A stretch of DNA of 64,000 nt from an uncultured Pelagibacteraceae bacterium (GCA_902561095.1 CACEOF010000004.1:1-64000), one strand, 5' to 3'; counted from the stretch's first letter, positions 50,081 through 59,304 are shown. Translations and numbers: made by a program. The notes: generated by a model not told the origin, from the sequence alone.

Positions 50081-51616
50081 TTAAAGCTTATTATCTTCCA
50101 TTGCTACACCAACAGAGTAAGCCGCTCTTACATTATCTTTTCCTACTCTATTAAGTATATCTTCCCACTGCTTAGCAGCTTCGTCTAAGGCAGCTTGTGG
50201 CGATAACTGTCCAGCTAAAGCTTTTGCTGCAGCTGTAGCTAATGCAGCGTTAAACTCAAATGTACCTGGAACTCTCAAAGGGAAAACTCTATTTTTACTA
50301 TCTTCCATCTGAGCTAGGGTATCAACATATGATTGGGCAATATCTTTATCCCAACCAATTTGAGTCCAAACATCTGCTTTAAAGTCATCATTTCTAAATG
50401 GGTTAACTCCGAAACGGCCAATACCTATGTCAGCTTGGTGATTTGCTTCGTTTGCAAAGAAACATAAGTAATCAAAAGCCATTTCTTTTTCTTTACTTTT
50501 CTTAGCAACACCAACTGCCCATCCCCATACGAAGAAAGGAGCTTGGTTAAAGCCTTCGTCCCAAGAGTTTGTTGATCTATTCCAAACTTTCATTGCGCCT
50601 GGTAATTGAGCAGCACCAACTTTGTTGTTAATTGGGCTGTCAGGTTGCATAGCAGCAACAAATGCATCATCCCATGAGAAACTAAACAATGTTTGTCCTC
50701 CACCAAATGATCCAATTTCATCACCAAGACCAAAGTTTATTCCTCCTGGAGGAACATATTTAGTAGCTGCAACCCAGTCTGTTAAAGCTTCCACAAAACC
50801 TGGATTGTTAATCAATGGTTTCATAGTTTTTAAATCAAAGAAAAAACCACCTGGAGTTTTAGGATTTTTTGAGTAAGCGGCAGATCTTGAATAAAAAGCT
50901 GCATACATCAAGTCATCTTTTTTCATAACCTCTGCAGATCCATATTCTTTCTCGCCATCTCCATCCCAGTCCCAACCATTAAAGTACGCAGCCATTTCTC
51001 CATACTCTTTCCATGTTTGTGGAACTCTTAACTCTTTACCAGTATCAGCTTTATATTTTTTTTGATACTCAGGATTGTCAATCACGTCTTTTCTATATTT
51101 TAAATAGTGTCTGTCACCATCAACTGGAAACTGATACATAACACCATCCCAAGATGCTATACCAATGTGAGATGGAGTAACGTCTTGCATTTGTTTCATC
51201 TCAACATATTTTTTTGGAACTGGCTCTAAGTATCTTTTCCAATCATTAATAAAGTTTGAAAATCCAAAAACTATATCATATGGAGCTTGACCTGCTTGAA
51301 ATGGAACCATCGCTTTTGCATACAAATCACCAGCAGGTGTATGTGTTACATCGACTTTTGCTCCTGTAAGTTTAGCAAATTGCTCAGCATGTAAAGCTGT
51401 TGGCTCCCCCATAACCGGAACAGCATGTGTATTTATTTTAAGTGTCTTACCTTTATAATTTTTCTTAGACATAGACTCGTAAGAACACTCACCTGGAATA
51501 TCTCCAGTAGCCTTGATATGTGGAAACTGATCGCTCCACTTATCAGCATACGCAACAGGACTTAATACCAACAAAGCCGAGATAAGTGCTACTACGTAAG
51601 TTTTTATTGTCTTCAT
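50081..51616 (-). CDS. ABC importer extracellular solute-binding protein (GlpV-like)
   Basis: A 511-residue periplasmic protein. A signal peptide covers residues 1-24 (cleavage after AYA). Family-1 binding protein features are KGKTLKINTHAVPVMGEPTAL, FQAGQAPYDIVFGFSNF and PQTWKEYGEMAAYF. Residues 216-224 (DWDGDGEKE) resemble a calcium-binding loop. A ribosome site AGAGGGG lies upstream of the ATG. The order binding protein, two permeases, two ATPases and the unusual ATPases fit GlpSTPQV, so glycerol or a small polyol or sugar is plausible; the real ligand is not shown. Confidence 0.9.
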   Translation of the reverse strand: MKTIKTYVVALISALLVLSPVAYADKWSDQFPHIKATGDIPGECSYESMSKKNYKGKTLKINTHAVPVMGEPTALHAEQFAKLTGAKVDVTHTPAGDLYAKAMVPFQAGQAPYDIVFGFSNFINDWKRYLEPVPKKYVEMKQMQDVTPSHIGIASWDGVMYQFPVDGDRHYLKYRKDVIDNPEYQKKYKADTGKELRVPQTWKEYGEMAAYFNGWDWDGDGEKEYGSAEVMKKDDLMYAAFYSRSAAYSKNPKTPGGFFFDLKTMKPLINNPGFVEALTDWVAATKYVPPGGINFGLGDEIGSFGGGQTLFSFSWDDAFVAAMQPDSPINNKVGAAQLPGAMKVWNRSTNSWDEGFNQAPFFVWGWAVGVAKKSKEKEMAFDYLCFFANEANHQADIGIGRFGVNPFRNDDFKADVWTQIGWDKDIAQSYVDTLAQMEDSKNRVFPLRVPGTFEFNAALATAAAKALAGQLSPQAALDEAAKQWEDILNRVGKDNVRAAYSVGVAMEDNKL

Positions 51617-51640
51617 GTTTTCCCCTCTTTTTGTTGTTAA

Positions 51641-52702
51641 TTATGGAACCAAAACAGCACGACCTTTAATCTTCCCATCGTTAAGGTCATGTAAAGCTTT
51701 GTTAGCATCTTCAAGTTTATATTCTTTCATAGAAAGTTTAACTAAACCTTTGTCAGCTAATTCCATTAATTCGTATAATTCAGCCCATGTACCAACAAGA
51801 CTTCCAACTATACTTTTCTCTTGATCGATCATATCAATCGCCAAAACTCTTATTTCTTCACCGTAGCCTACAATATAAAATGTTCCGGTTGCTTTGGTCA
51901 TTTTAATTCCCATTGGTGTTGAACCTTTTTCACCAACAAAATCTATGACAGCCTCTGCTCCTTTACCTTTAGTAAGCTCTTTTACCTTCTCTATTTCATT
52001 ACCATCTATTAAAACTCCATGGTCTGCTCCAAGCTCCATTGCATGATCTAGAGGTGCTTTAGCTTTTTCAACTACAATAATATTTGCAGCACACATCGCT
52101 TTCATACATTGAATTGCTATATGCCCTAATCCACCAGCGCCTATAATTACACAAGTTTCTCCTGGCAGAAGGTGTCTTGTAGCTTTCTTCACTACTCTGT
52201 ACGCCGTCAAACCAGCGTCAGAAAAAGGAGCTACATCTATTGGACCTAGCACTTTTGGAATTTTTATTAAATTTCTAACACTTGTTTGAAGTAATTCTGA
52301 ATATCCTCCGTGTTTAACATTCAAACCTGCAAAGATAGGATCTTCCGCATGCATATCATTTCCCCTTCTGCAATCTAGACATGTTCCTCCTGTACCAGAG
52401 ACTTTAGGGTGTAAAATAACTGCATCACCTTTTTTAAATCCTGTAACATCTTTACCAACTTCTTCAATCCAACCAGCATTTTCATGTCCCATAACCATTG
52501 GTAATAGATCATTATTTTGGTCTGTAATGTGTTTCCAAACACCCTCAATAATATGTAAATCAGTTCTACAAACACCTGCAGCTCCAATTTTAACAATTAC
52601 ATCGCTAGCTTTCTCTATTTTTGGATTTGGTAACTCTTCACCTGTGACCCAAACCTTTTCTTTCATCTCCGGGTCATACTTGTGTAACACCTGTGCTTTC
52701 AT
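51641..52702 (-). CDS. Zinc-dependent alcohol dehydrogenase, partial structural-zinc site
   Basis: A 353-residue MDR-family enzyme. Catalytic zinc ligands appear as Cys45 (VCRTDLH), His73-Glu74 (GHENAGWIEE) and an Asp in FSDAGLTAY. NAD fold is GAGGLGHIAIQ. Of the four cysteines of the structural zinc lobe only two remain (Cys108, Cys111; Ala119 at the last position). Similar sequences with MHAE in place of MHC are known in other bacteria. A ribosome site AGAGGGA precedes the ATG. It lies just upstream of the ABC importer, so it may oxidise the imported alcohol. Confidence 0.88.
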   Translation of the reverse strand: MKAQVLHKYDPEMKEKVWVTGEELPNPKIEKASDVIVKIGAAGVCRTDLHIIEGVWKHITDQNNDLLPMVMGHENAGWIEEVGKDVTGFKKGDAVILHPKVSGTGGTCLDCRRGNDMHAEDPIFAGLNVKHGGYSELLQTSVRNLIKIPKVLGPIDVAPFSDAGLTAYRVVKKATRHLLPGETCVIIGAGGLGHIAIQCMKAMCAANIIVVEKAKAPLDHAMELGADHGVLIDGNEIEKVKELTKGKGAEAVIDFVGEKGSTPMGIKMTKATGTFYIVGYGEEIRVLAIDMIDQEKSIVGSLVGTWAELYELMELADKGLVKLSMKEYKLEDANKALHDLNDGKIKGRAVLVP

Positions 52703-52814
52703 TATATCCCTCTTTAATTTTTTTTTTTAAATTGTAGATTGAATTAAAAAATAAGTCTAGCAGCTTAGAATAATTTTAATTAATGATAGATTTAATCAAT
52801 ACAACTGCAGATTG

Positions 52815-53768
52815 TTAATTAACTTTATTTTTACAGTTACCTGTTTTAAAAAATTCATCAATATTATCTATTGCTAAATTAGCCATTGCTGTACGAGTTT
52901 CTTTCGTCGCACTACCTAGATGAGGAAGAATAAATGCACTTTTATGTTTAAGATATCCACGATTTAAATTTGGTTCATTTTTATAAACGTCTAATCCAAC
53001 CGCATAAACTTTTCTTCTGTCAAGAGCATCTATCAAAGCTTCGTCATCTATTATATCTCCTCTAGCTACATTTGTTACAATTGCTCCTTTAGGTAAATAT
53101 TCAATTGTGTCTTTGTTGATCATATCTATTGTTTCTTTTGAAGCTGGACAACAAACAGACAATACATCAGATACTGACAGTAAGTCTTTTAAATTATCGT
53201 GGTAGGTTGCTCCGTTTTCTTTATCTGCACTTAACTTAGATCTATTATGATAATGAATGATCATTCCTAAAGATTTAGCAACTTTTGCAATTTTTTGACC
53301 AATTCTCCCCATCCCAAGTATTCCAAGTCTGGCACCTGTTAATTGCTTTCCAATCAAGTAATCTGCTGACCACTTCCAGCCACCTTCTTTAGCACTTTCA
53401 ATTCCTTCAGCGGCTCGTCTACAAGCGCCTAATATTAACAGCATTCCTATTTCAGCTGTTGCATCAGTAAGTACATCTGGAGTATTTGTAACTGCAATGC
53501 CTCTCTTCTTTGCTACTTCTAAGTCTATGTTTCCAAATCCAACTGCAAAATTAGAAATAATTTTTATAGAGTCTGGAAGTTTATTAATAGTTTCGACGTC
53601 TAATTTATCAGTCAAAGATGACAATATTCCATCTTGTCCCTCGCTCAACTCAATTAATTTTTTTTGAGAATATAATTCATCATTTAAATTAAAATTTGCT
53701 TCGAAAGTTTCTTTAGCTTTATCCTCACAAGATCTTAATAATCTTCTAGTAATCAGGATTTTTTTCAT
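52815..53768 (-). CDS. D-2-hydroxyacid dehydrogenase, glyoxylate reductase-like
   Basis: A 317-residue NAD(P) enzyme. It has VGFGNIDLEVAKKRGIAVTNTP, the dinucleotide fold LGILGMGRIGQKIAK, catalytic Arg in NVARGDIIDDEAL, Glu in the following VYKNEPN, and His in LPHLGSAT. This is the GyaR/GhrB group acting on glyoxylate or hydroxypyruvate. A 112-base spacer downstream separates it from the alcohol dehydrogenase and holds no gene. It lies eight bases after the FAD oxidase gene. Confidence 0.9.
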   Translation of the reverse strand: MKKILITRRLLRSCEDKAKETFEANFNLNDELYSQKKLIELSEGQDGILSSLTDKLDVETINKLPDSIKIISNFAVGFGNIDLEVAKKRGIAVTNTPDVLTDATAEIGMLLILGACRRAAEGIESAKEGGWKWSADYLIGKQLTGARLGILGMGRIGQKIAKVAKSLGMIIHYHNRSKLSADKENGATYHDNLKDLLSVSDVLSVCCPASKETIDMINKDTIEYLPKGAIVTNVARGDIIDDEALIDALDRRKVYAVGLDVYKNEPNLNRGYLKHKSAFILPHLGSATKETRTAMANLAIDNIDEFFKTGNCKNKVN

Positions 53769-53776
53769 GTTGAAGA

Positions 53777-55150
53777 TTAGTTTAAATCAAAAATTTTTCC
53801 AGGATTCATTATATTGTTCGGATCTAATGTTTTTTTAATTGATTTCATAACTGGAATGCTGTCAGGATGCTGTTCAAGTAAATATTCTTTTTTGTGAAGT
53901 CCCACTCCATGTTCACCTGTAATTGTTCCTTCAAGCTCTAAAGCTTTTCTAATTAATGTTCCATTAAATGCTCTAAGTTGTTTGTAAACATCTTTCTTTT
54001 GAGGATCATAAGGTAGAACTACGTGAAAATTGCCGTCCCCCATATGACCTACCATTGGGGCTCTAACTCCAAATTTTTTTGCTTGTTCCTCAGCAAATTT
54101 TACACATTCAGTAATTTTTGAGATTGGAACACAAACGTCTGTTGAATAAACTCTTCCATTATTGTTTAGAGCTTTCACAGAATAATATACATCCCATCTT
54201 GCTTGCCAAAGTTTGTTTCTATCTTCTAAGTCTTTGGCCCATTTAAATGAGCTTCCTTTATTTTCTTTTGATAATTCTTCTACAATGTTGATATTCTCTT
54301 TATTTGAAGACTCAGATCCATGAAATTCAAAGAATAATGTTGGTACTGCCTGAATGTCTTTTAAATTAGAGTAATTTATAGAAATTCCCATCTGATCTGC
54401 GTTGAGCATTTCAATTCTTGCAATTGGAACACCGTACTGAATAACCTGTTGAGCTGTCATTACTGCGTCCTCTAATGAAGGGAAATGACATACCGCACTC
54501 ATTATACTTTCTGGTATCGGAGATAATCTTAAGTGAACCTCAGTAATAATACCGAGAGTTCCTTCCGATCCAATAAATAAATTTGTTAAATTATAACCTG
54601 CTGAAGTTTTTTTAGTTCTGCCACCTGTATTGACAATATCTCCATTTGGTAACACTACTGTTAGACCAGAAATAACCGTTTTCATGGTCCCATATTTTAC
54701 TGCCATTGTTCCAGAGGCCGAAGTGGATGCCATACCTCCTAAAGCAGCGTTTGCTCCTGGATCTATGGGAAAAAAAACACCATCTTCTCTTAAATGCTCA
54801 TTTAATTGCTCTCTTGTTACGCACGCCTGAACTCTGCAATCGAAATCTTCAGTATTTACACTTAAAATTTTATTCATTTTTTCCAAGCAGATAGTTATGC
54901 CATTTTCATTTCCTACAACATTTCCCTCTAAAGATGTTCCTGTCCCATATGGAACTACCGGAACTTTATGCTCGTTACAAAGTTTTAGTATTTTTGATAC
55001 CTCTTCATTTGTTTCTGGAAAAACTACCGCTTTTGATAAAATTGGATCGTAAGTATCCTCTCCTCTTGCATAATTTCCACGAGCAGACTCTGATGTTGAA
55101 TATCTGCTGTTTAAAAGGCTTTTTAATTCTGTTTCAACTTGTTGGTTCAT
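53777..55150 (-). CDS. FAD-linked D-2-hydroxyacid (D-lactate/glycolate) dehydrogenase
   Basis: A 457-residue vanillyl-alcohol-oxidase-type flavoprotein, like GlcD or mitochondrial D-lactate dehydrogenase. It has VPYGTGTSLEGNVV and CLEKMNKIL for FAD, FPIDPGANAALGGMASTSASG, GSEGTLGIITEVHL, and the C-terminal MVGHMGDGNFHVVLP and GEHGVGLHKKEYL. No separate GlcE or GlcF subunit is nearby, so a one-subunit D-lactate dehydrogenase is more likely than glycolate oxidase. It probably passes electrons to cytochrome c or quinone. Confidence 0.88.
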   Translation of the reverse strand: MNQQVETELKSLLNSRYSTSESARGNYARGEDTYDPILSKAVVFPETNEEVSKILKLCNEHKVPVVPYGTGTSLEGNVVGNENGITICLEKMNKILSVNTEDFDCRVQACVTREQLNEHLREDGVFFPIDPGANAALGGMASTSASGTMAVKYGTMKTVISGLTVVLPNGDIVNTGGRTKKTSAGYNLTNLFIGSEGTLGIITEVHLRLSPIPESIMSAVCHFPSLEDAVMTAQQVIQYGVPIARIEMLNADQMGISINYSNLKDIQAVPTLFFEFHGSESSNKENINIVEELSKENKGSSFKWAKDLEDRNKLWQARWDVYYSVKALNNNGRVYSTDVCVPISKITECVKFAEEQAKKFGVRAPMVGHMGDGNFHVVLPYDPQKKDVYKQLRAFNGTLIRKALELEGTITGEHGVGLHKKEYLLEQHPDSIPVMKSIKKTLDPNNIMNPGKIFDLN

Positions 55151-55189
55151 AATACTTAATATTATTAAAAAAAAATGAAAAAATACAGT

Positions 55190-56356
55190 TTATTTAGAAA
55201 GCATCTTACCTATATTTTCTAATGCTTGCTGTATATTATCTCTAGACGCAGCAAAGCTAAATCTTACATAATCTTGGCAAGTTTTCCCAAATGCTGTTCC
55301 TGGAACAATAGCAACTCCAGCTTCGTGCATAGCTTTTTTACAAAATTCAGATCCATTCATACCTGTACCTATTACTTTTGGGAAAGCATAAAAAGCACCA
55401 CCTGGTAAACTGCATTCTATTCCAGGCAAATCATTTAATCCTTTGTGAATTAAATTTCTTCTTAATGTAAATTTATCTAACATATCTTTTATCGAGTCAT
55501 CTGGGCCATCTAAAGCTGCAATGCCTGCAAATTGCGCAGCTGCATTTACGCATGAGACACTATTTATTAACAATTTATTAACATGAGGAATCATTTCTTT
55601 AGGCCAATAACTCCATCCTAGTCTCCAACCAGTCATTGAGTAGGCTTTGCTCCATCCCTCTAAAACTATTAATCTCTCCTTTAGAGCTTCATAATGAAAA
55701 AAAGATGGCATTTCTTTATAGTCAAAAATTTGTCTGCTATAAATTTCATCACTTAAAATAGTAACATGTGGATGCTTTTCTAATTCTTTAGCAAAATAAT
55801 CTATTACAGGTTTCTCAACAAAACTACCTGTTGGATTGTTTGGATTGATTAAAATTAACAATCTAGTTTTATCAGTGATCAGAGATATTATTTTATCTGG
55901 ATCAAATTTAAGATCTTTATCTTCAGTAAGATCATATGGCACTGGCGTAGAACCAGTATAATTTATCATAGATTCATAGATAGGAAATGCAGGTGTAGGA
56001 TGAATTATTTCTGCACCTGGTTCACCAAAACATTGAATGGCATAGCTCATCGTTGGCTTCCCACCAGGCATGATCAAAATTCTTTCAGGATCAACGTTGG
56101 CGTCATACTGTTTTTTAATCCATCTTGTTACAGCCTCTCTACATTCTGGAATTCCGTTAGACATTACATATCCATGATGTCCATCATCTAACGCTTTTTT
56201 TGCAGCCTCAACAACATGCTTCGGCGTTTTAAAGTCTGGCTGACCTAAACCTAGATGAATCATTGGATGACCTTTCGCCTCCAATGCTTTAGCTTCTGCT
56301 AAGACACTAAATGCAGATTCTGTTCCTAAATTTTCTAAATTTTTAGCAAGTATCAT
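55190..56356 (-). CDS. Class I/II aminotransferase, PLP dependent
   Basis: A 388-residue aminotransferase. It starts with LGTESAFSVLAEAKALEAKG and LGLGQPDFKTPKHV. LINPNNPTG, SDEIY and the PLP lysine in EGWSKAYSMTGWRLG, and RFSFA near the end (substrate Arg) are all present. It belongs to the broad aspartate/alanine group, so the amino donor and acceptor are unknown. Among hydroxy-acid oxidases, conversion of a 2-oxo acid such as glyoxylate or pyruvate to its amino acid is plausible (inference). Confidence 0.9.
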   Translation of the reverse strand: MILAKNLENLGTESAFSVLAEAKALEAKGHPMIHLGLGQPDFKTPKHVVEAAKKALDDGHHGYVMSNGIPECREAVTRWIKKQYDANVDPERILIMPGGKPTMSYAIQCFGEPGAEIIHPTPAFPIYESMINYTGSTPVPYDLTEDKDLKFDPDKIISLITDKTRLLILINPNNPTGSFVEKPVIDYFAKELEKHPHVTILSDEIYSRQIFDYKEMPSFFHYEALKERLIVLEGWSKAYSMTGWRLGWSYWPKEMIPHVNKLLINSVSCVNAAAQFAGIAALDGPDDSIKDMLDKFTLRRNLIHKGLNDLPGIECSLPGGAFYAFPKVIGTGMNGSEFCKKAMHEAGVAIVPGTAFGKTCQDYVRFSFAASRDNIQQALENIGKMLSK

Positions 56357-56427
56357 ATTTTAAAAGTGAAAACCTAGACGAAAAGTAGACTAATGTCTAT
56401 TCATGATTTTTAAAAAAACCTTTTTAA

Positions 56428-56442
56428 AATATTCAGAATATT
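56428..56442. promoter_or_regulatory. 15-base palindrome upstream of the aminotransferase gene
   Basis: AATATTCAGAATATT is a perfect inverted repeat around a single A, within the 105-base gap between the first lldD-like gene and the aminotransferase gene. It sits about 70 bases before the aminotransferase start, where an operator would be expected. In AT-rich DNA such a palindrome can arise by chance, so this is a weak call. Confidence 0.3.
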
Positions 56443-56461
56443 CCTGACAATTACTCGTTGA

Positions 56462-57613
56462 TTAGTTACGGTAGATTATTTTTGACGCATCTAAGTCTTC
56501 AATTTTTTTGCATCCCATCAAAATCATATTTCTTCTAATTTCTTTTTGCATATTATCTAATAATCTTTCAACGCCTTTTTGACCTCCTGCTCCTAAACTA
56601 AAAAGAAATGCTTTTCCGAAACTACAAGCTGTTGCTCCTGCAGCTAAAGCTTTAATAACATGTGTTCCTCTTCTAATACCACCATCGAGTATAATTTCTA
56701 ATTTATCACCAACTGCATCCGAGATCGCTTTCACTTGATCAAAAGGAGATCTTGAACCATCTAATTGTCTTCCTCCATGATTAGAAATCATTATTGCGGT
56801 ACAACCAATATCGATTGCTCTTTTTGCGTCATCAACCGACATCACTCCTTTCAATGCGAAAGGGCCATTCCATCTCTTAATGCAATACTCCGCATCTTTC
56901 CAATTCATCTTGGGATCATATTGTTCATTGATATAATCTATAACTGACTTTGCAATATTAGTTCCTTTGTCAGTTTTGTGTTTAATATTAGCTAGCTCAA
57001 ATTTTTTATTTGTTAAATACTTAAAAACCCACTCAGGACGCATCGCAAAACTTATTAAGCTTTCCAAGGTAAATTTAGGGGGGGTAGTAAACCCAGTTCT
57101 ATGATCTCTTTCCCTATTTCCCGCAACAAGAGTATCCACTGTTAAACAGAGCCCATCAAAATTTGCTCTTCTACATCTGTCAATTAAATCGTCAGTAATA
57201 GATTGATCCTTATGAACATATAATTGAAAAAGTTTTGGGCCACTTGAAATATTTGCAATCTCTTCAATCGAAAACGATGCCATTGTAGACATGCTGTACA
57301 TTGTTCCAAATTTTTCAGCAGCTCTCGCTGAAGCTTTGTCTCCTTCGGGCGTATACAAACTTTGCATTGCAGTCGGTGACAAAAAAAGAGGCATATCAAT
57401 TTTTCTACCAAATAGAGTTGTAGATAAATCAGGCTCGCCAACACTTGCTAATATGCTTGGAACCAGATCACAATCATTAAATGCTGTAGTGTTTCTATTT
57501 AGAGTTACCTCATCGTCTGATCCACCGTCTATGTAATGAAAAATAGGAGCTGGTAATTTTTTTTTTGCTAATTTTCTAAAATCTTCAAAGTTATAACAAT
57601 CATTTATGTTCAT
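56462..57613 (-). CDS. lldD: FMN-dependent L-2-hydroxyacid dehydrogenase, copy 1
   Basis: A 383-residue flavoprotein of the L-lactate dehydrogenase/glycolate oxidase family. FMN and active-site residues are in place: Tyr27 (FHYIDGG), Tyr132 (QLYVHKD), Lys255 (ALKGVMS), and His279 with Arg282 in SNHGGRQLDGSRSPFDQ. The C-terminal glycine-rich FMN phosphate loop (LDGGIRRGTHV) is normal. It starts five bases after copy 2 and clearly arose with it by tandem duplication; substrate (L-lactate, glycolate or another acid) is not fixed by sequence. Confidence 0.9.
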   Translation of the reverse strand: MNINDCYNFEDFRKLAKKKLPAPIFHYIDGGSDDEVTLNRNTTAFNDCDLVPSILASVGEPDLSTTLFGRKIDMPLFLSPTAMQSLYTPEGDKASARAAEKFGTMYSMSTMASFSIEEIANISSGPKLFQLYVHKDQSITDDLIDRCRRANFDGLCLTVDTLVAGNRERDHRTGFTTPPKFTLESLISFAMRPEWVFKYLTNKKFELANIKHKTDKGTNIAKSVIDYINEQYDPKMNWKDAEYCIKRWNGPFALKGVMSVDDAKRAIDIGCTAIMISNHGGRQLDGSRSPFDQVKAISDAVGDKLEIILDGGIRRGTHVIKALAAGATACSFGKAFLFSLGAGGQKGVERLLDNMQKEIRRNMILMGCKKIEDLDASKIIYRN

Positions 57614-57618
57614 GATTA

Positions 57619-58770
57619 TTATGTTCTAAATCTTAAATTACTTCTGTTAAGATCACTAATTTTAGTGCAACCCATTAACTTCATATCTCTTACTAATTCA
57701 GATTTATACTTTTCTAAAGCTCTTTCAACACCTGCTTGTCCAGCTGCTGCAAGAGCGTATAAATACAATCTTCCACCAGAGCATGCTTTTGCACCTAATG
57801 ATAATGCTTTAAGCATATGAGTGCCTCTGTGTATTCCTCCCTCACAAATTACATCCAATTTATCACCAACAGCATCAACAATTTCAGCAAGTTGATCAAA
57901 AGGCGACCTTGATCCATCTAATTGTCTTCCACCATGATTTGAAACCATTATTCCTGTGCATCCAATATCAGCCGCTCGCTTAGCATCTTCAACGCTCATT
58001 ATTCCTTTTAAAGCAAAATGACCACCCCATTTAGAACAAAGTTGTTCAGCATCTTTCCAGTTCATTGACTGATCAAGCATTGTAGTAAAATAATTACCAA
58101 TTGAAGAGTTGGTGCTTGTACCTTCTTTTACAAAATCTTGAAGATGAGGTAATTCAAACTTACCCTTTGTTAAATAATTTATTCCCCACATTGGCTTTGT
58201 AGCAAAACTAAATAAACTTGATAATGTTAGTTTAGGTGGTGATGTAAACCCAGTTCTCAAATCTCTTTCTCTATTTCCTCCAGTTATTGTATCAACGGTT
58301 AGAGCCATCACATCAAATTTAGCTGCTTTTGCTCTTTCTAAACATGAGTCGTTCAGACCTCTGTCTTTATGGAAATAAAACTGAAACATTTTTGGAGTGT
58401 CAACGAGTGAAGATATTTCCTCCACACTTACTGTGGCTAAAGCAGATACTCCAAACATGGTATTATATTTTTTTGCAGCTTTACCAACAGCTCTTTCTCC
58501 ATCATAATGGAACAATCTCTGCAAAGCGGTAGGTGATAAGTAAAAGGGTAAATCTAATTTCTTGCCAAATATTGTTGTGGATAAATCAACATTCTCTACA
58601 CCTCTTAAAACATTTGGCACTAAATCAACATCATCGAATGCACTTGTATTTCTTGCATAAGTAACTTCATCATCTGCAGCACCATCAATGTAATGAAAAA
58701 TTGGAGAAGGTAGTTTTTTTTGCGCTAATTTCCTGAAATCTGCAAAATTATGACAATCTTTTAAATTCAT
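57619..58770 (-). CDS. lldD: FMN-dependent L-2-hydroxyacid dehydrogenase, copy 2
   Basis: A second 383-residue member of the same length and layout as copy 1. Differences lie at substrate-pocket positions: FQFYFHKD replaces FQLYVHKD and TALQRLFHYDGE replaces TAMQSLYTPEGD. The catalytic His-Arg pair in SNHGGRQLDG is kept. The glycine loop reads CEGGIHRGTHM where copy 1 has LDGGIRRGTHV. Equal lengths with many substitutions suggest an old duplication and divided substrates. Confidence 0.9.
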   Translation of the reverse strand: MNLKDCHNFADFRKLAQKKLPSPIFHYIDGAADDEVTYARNTSAFDDVDLVPNVLRGVENVDLSTTIFGKKLDLPFYLSPTALQRLFHYDGERAVGKAAKKYNTMFGVSALATVSVEEISSLVDTPKMFQFYFHKDRGLNDSCLERAKAAKFDVMALTVDTITGGNRERDLRTGFTSPPKLTLSSLFSFATKPMWGINYLTKGKFELPHLQDFVKEGTSTNSSIGNYFTTMLDQSMNWKDAEQLCSKWGGHFALKGIMSVEDAKRAADIGCTGIMVSNHGGRQLDGSRSPFDQLAEIVDAVGDKLDVICEGGIHRGTHMLKALSLGAKACSGGRLYLYALAAAGQAGVERALEKYKSELVRDMKLMGCTKISDLNRSNLRFRT

Positions 58771-58778
58771 AAGTTTTT

Positions 58779-59291
58779 TTAGAAGTTTTTTAAGAAATTA
58801 AACATATAACTATTTGCCCCAGGATTTTTATCCCCTAAACTGGCATTAGATATATGATTATATGAAAAACCTAGTTCGCTTGTATTTGATAAATCTAGTG
58901 AAAATTGTAATTCACTTTTAAACTCAATTATATGTCCCAAATCTTTACCATCACCTTCAAAATATAGTCCAGGAGTAAAACTTGGAGTAACATTTAAAGC
59001 ACCCACTTTATATTGAGCTTGTACACCAGTATAAAGATAACTTGCTGCATCTGTTGTAATTAAAGCTCCAGTAATTGGGGAAAGATTTCCTAAAAATGTT
59101 TTCCTATTCAAGTTCTCATTTTGATGTTGAAAACCTAGTAATGTAGATTTTTTACCATCGTCACTAAAATCGAACATGCCTGTATAAACATTAAATTCTG
59201 TATTTTGGTTTTTTATTTTTAATTCCTGGGCATTTACGGAAAGAGTAAACAAAACCAAGAACAGAGATGTTAAAAAATTCTTTAAATTCAT
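58779..59291 (-). CDS. pagL: Lipid A deacylase (PagL-like acyloxyacyl hydrolase)
   Basis: A 170-residue outer-membrane beta-barrel protein. Signal peptide residues 1-21 (cleavage after VNA). Alternating hydrophobic beta strands run to a C-terminal Phe, the usual barrel ending. The PagL hallmark His-x-Ser is present in YNHISNASLGDKNPGANS (His146, Ser148); the glutamate expected about 12 residues after the serine is Asn160. It would remove a 3-O acyl chain from lipid A. The ATG at 59291 gives the signal peptide; an upstream TTG-started frame overlaps ccmH. It lies at the end of the ccm run. Confidence 0.75.
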   Translation of the reverse strand: MNLKNFLTSLFLVLFTLSVNAQELKIKNQNTEFNVYTGMFDFSDDGKKSTLLGFQHQNENLNRKTFLGNLSPITGALITTDAASYLYTGVQAQYKVGALNVTPSFTPGLYFEGDGKDLGHIIEFKSELQFSLDLSNTSELGFSYNHISNASLGDKNPGANSYMFNFLKNF

Positions 59292-59304
59292 AGCTGATAA
59301 ATAA

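Noticed and set aside
52703..52814. Small plus-strand frame of 11 codons and a promoter in the spacer before the alcohol dehydrogenase
   Set aside because: Too short, no ribosome site, and no convincing -35/-10 pair; I see only AT-rich spacer and the AGAGGGA ribosome site of the alcohol dehydrogenase.
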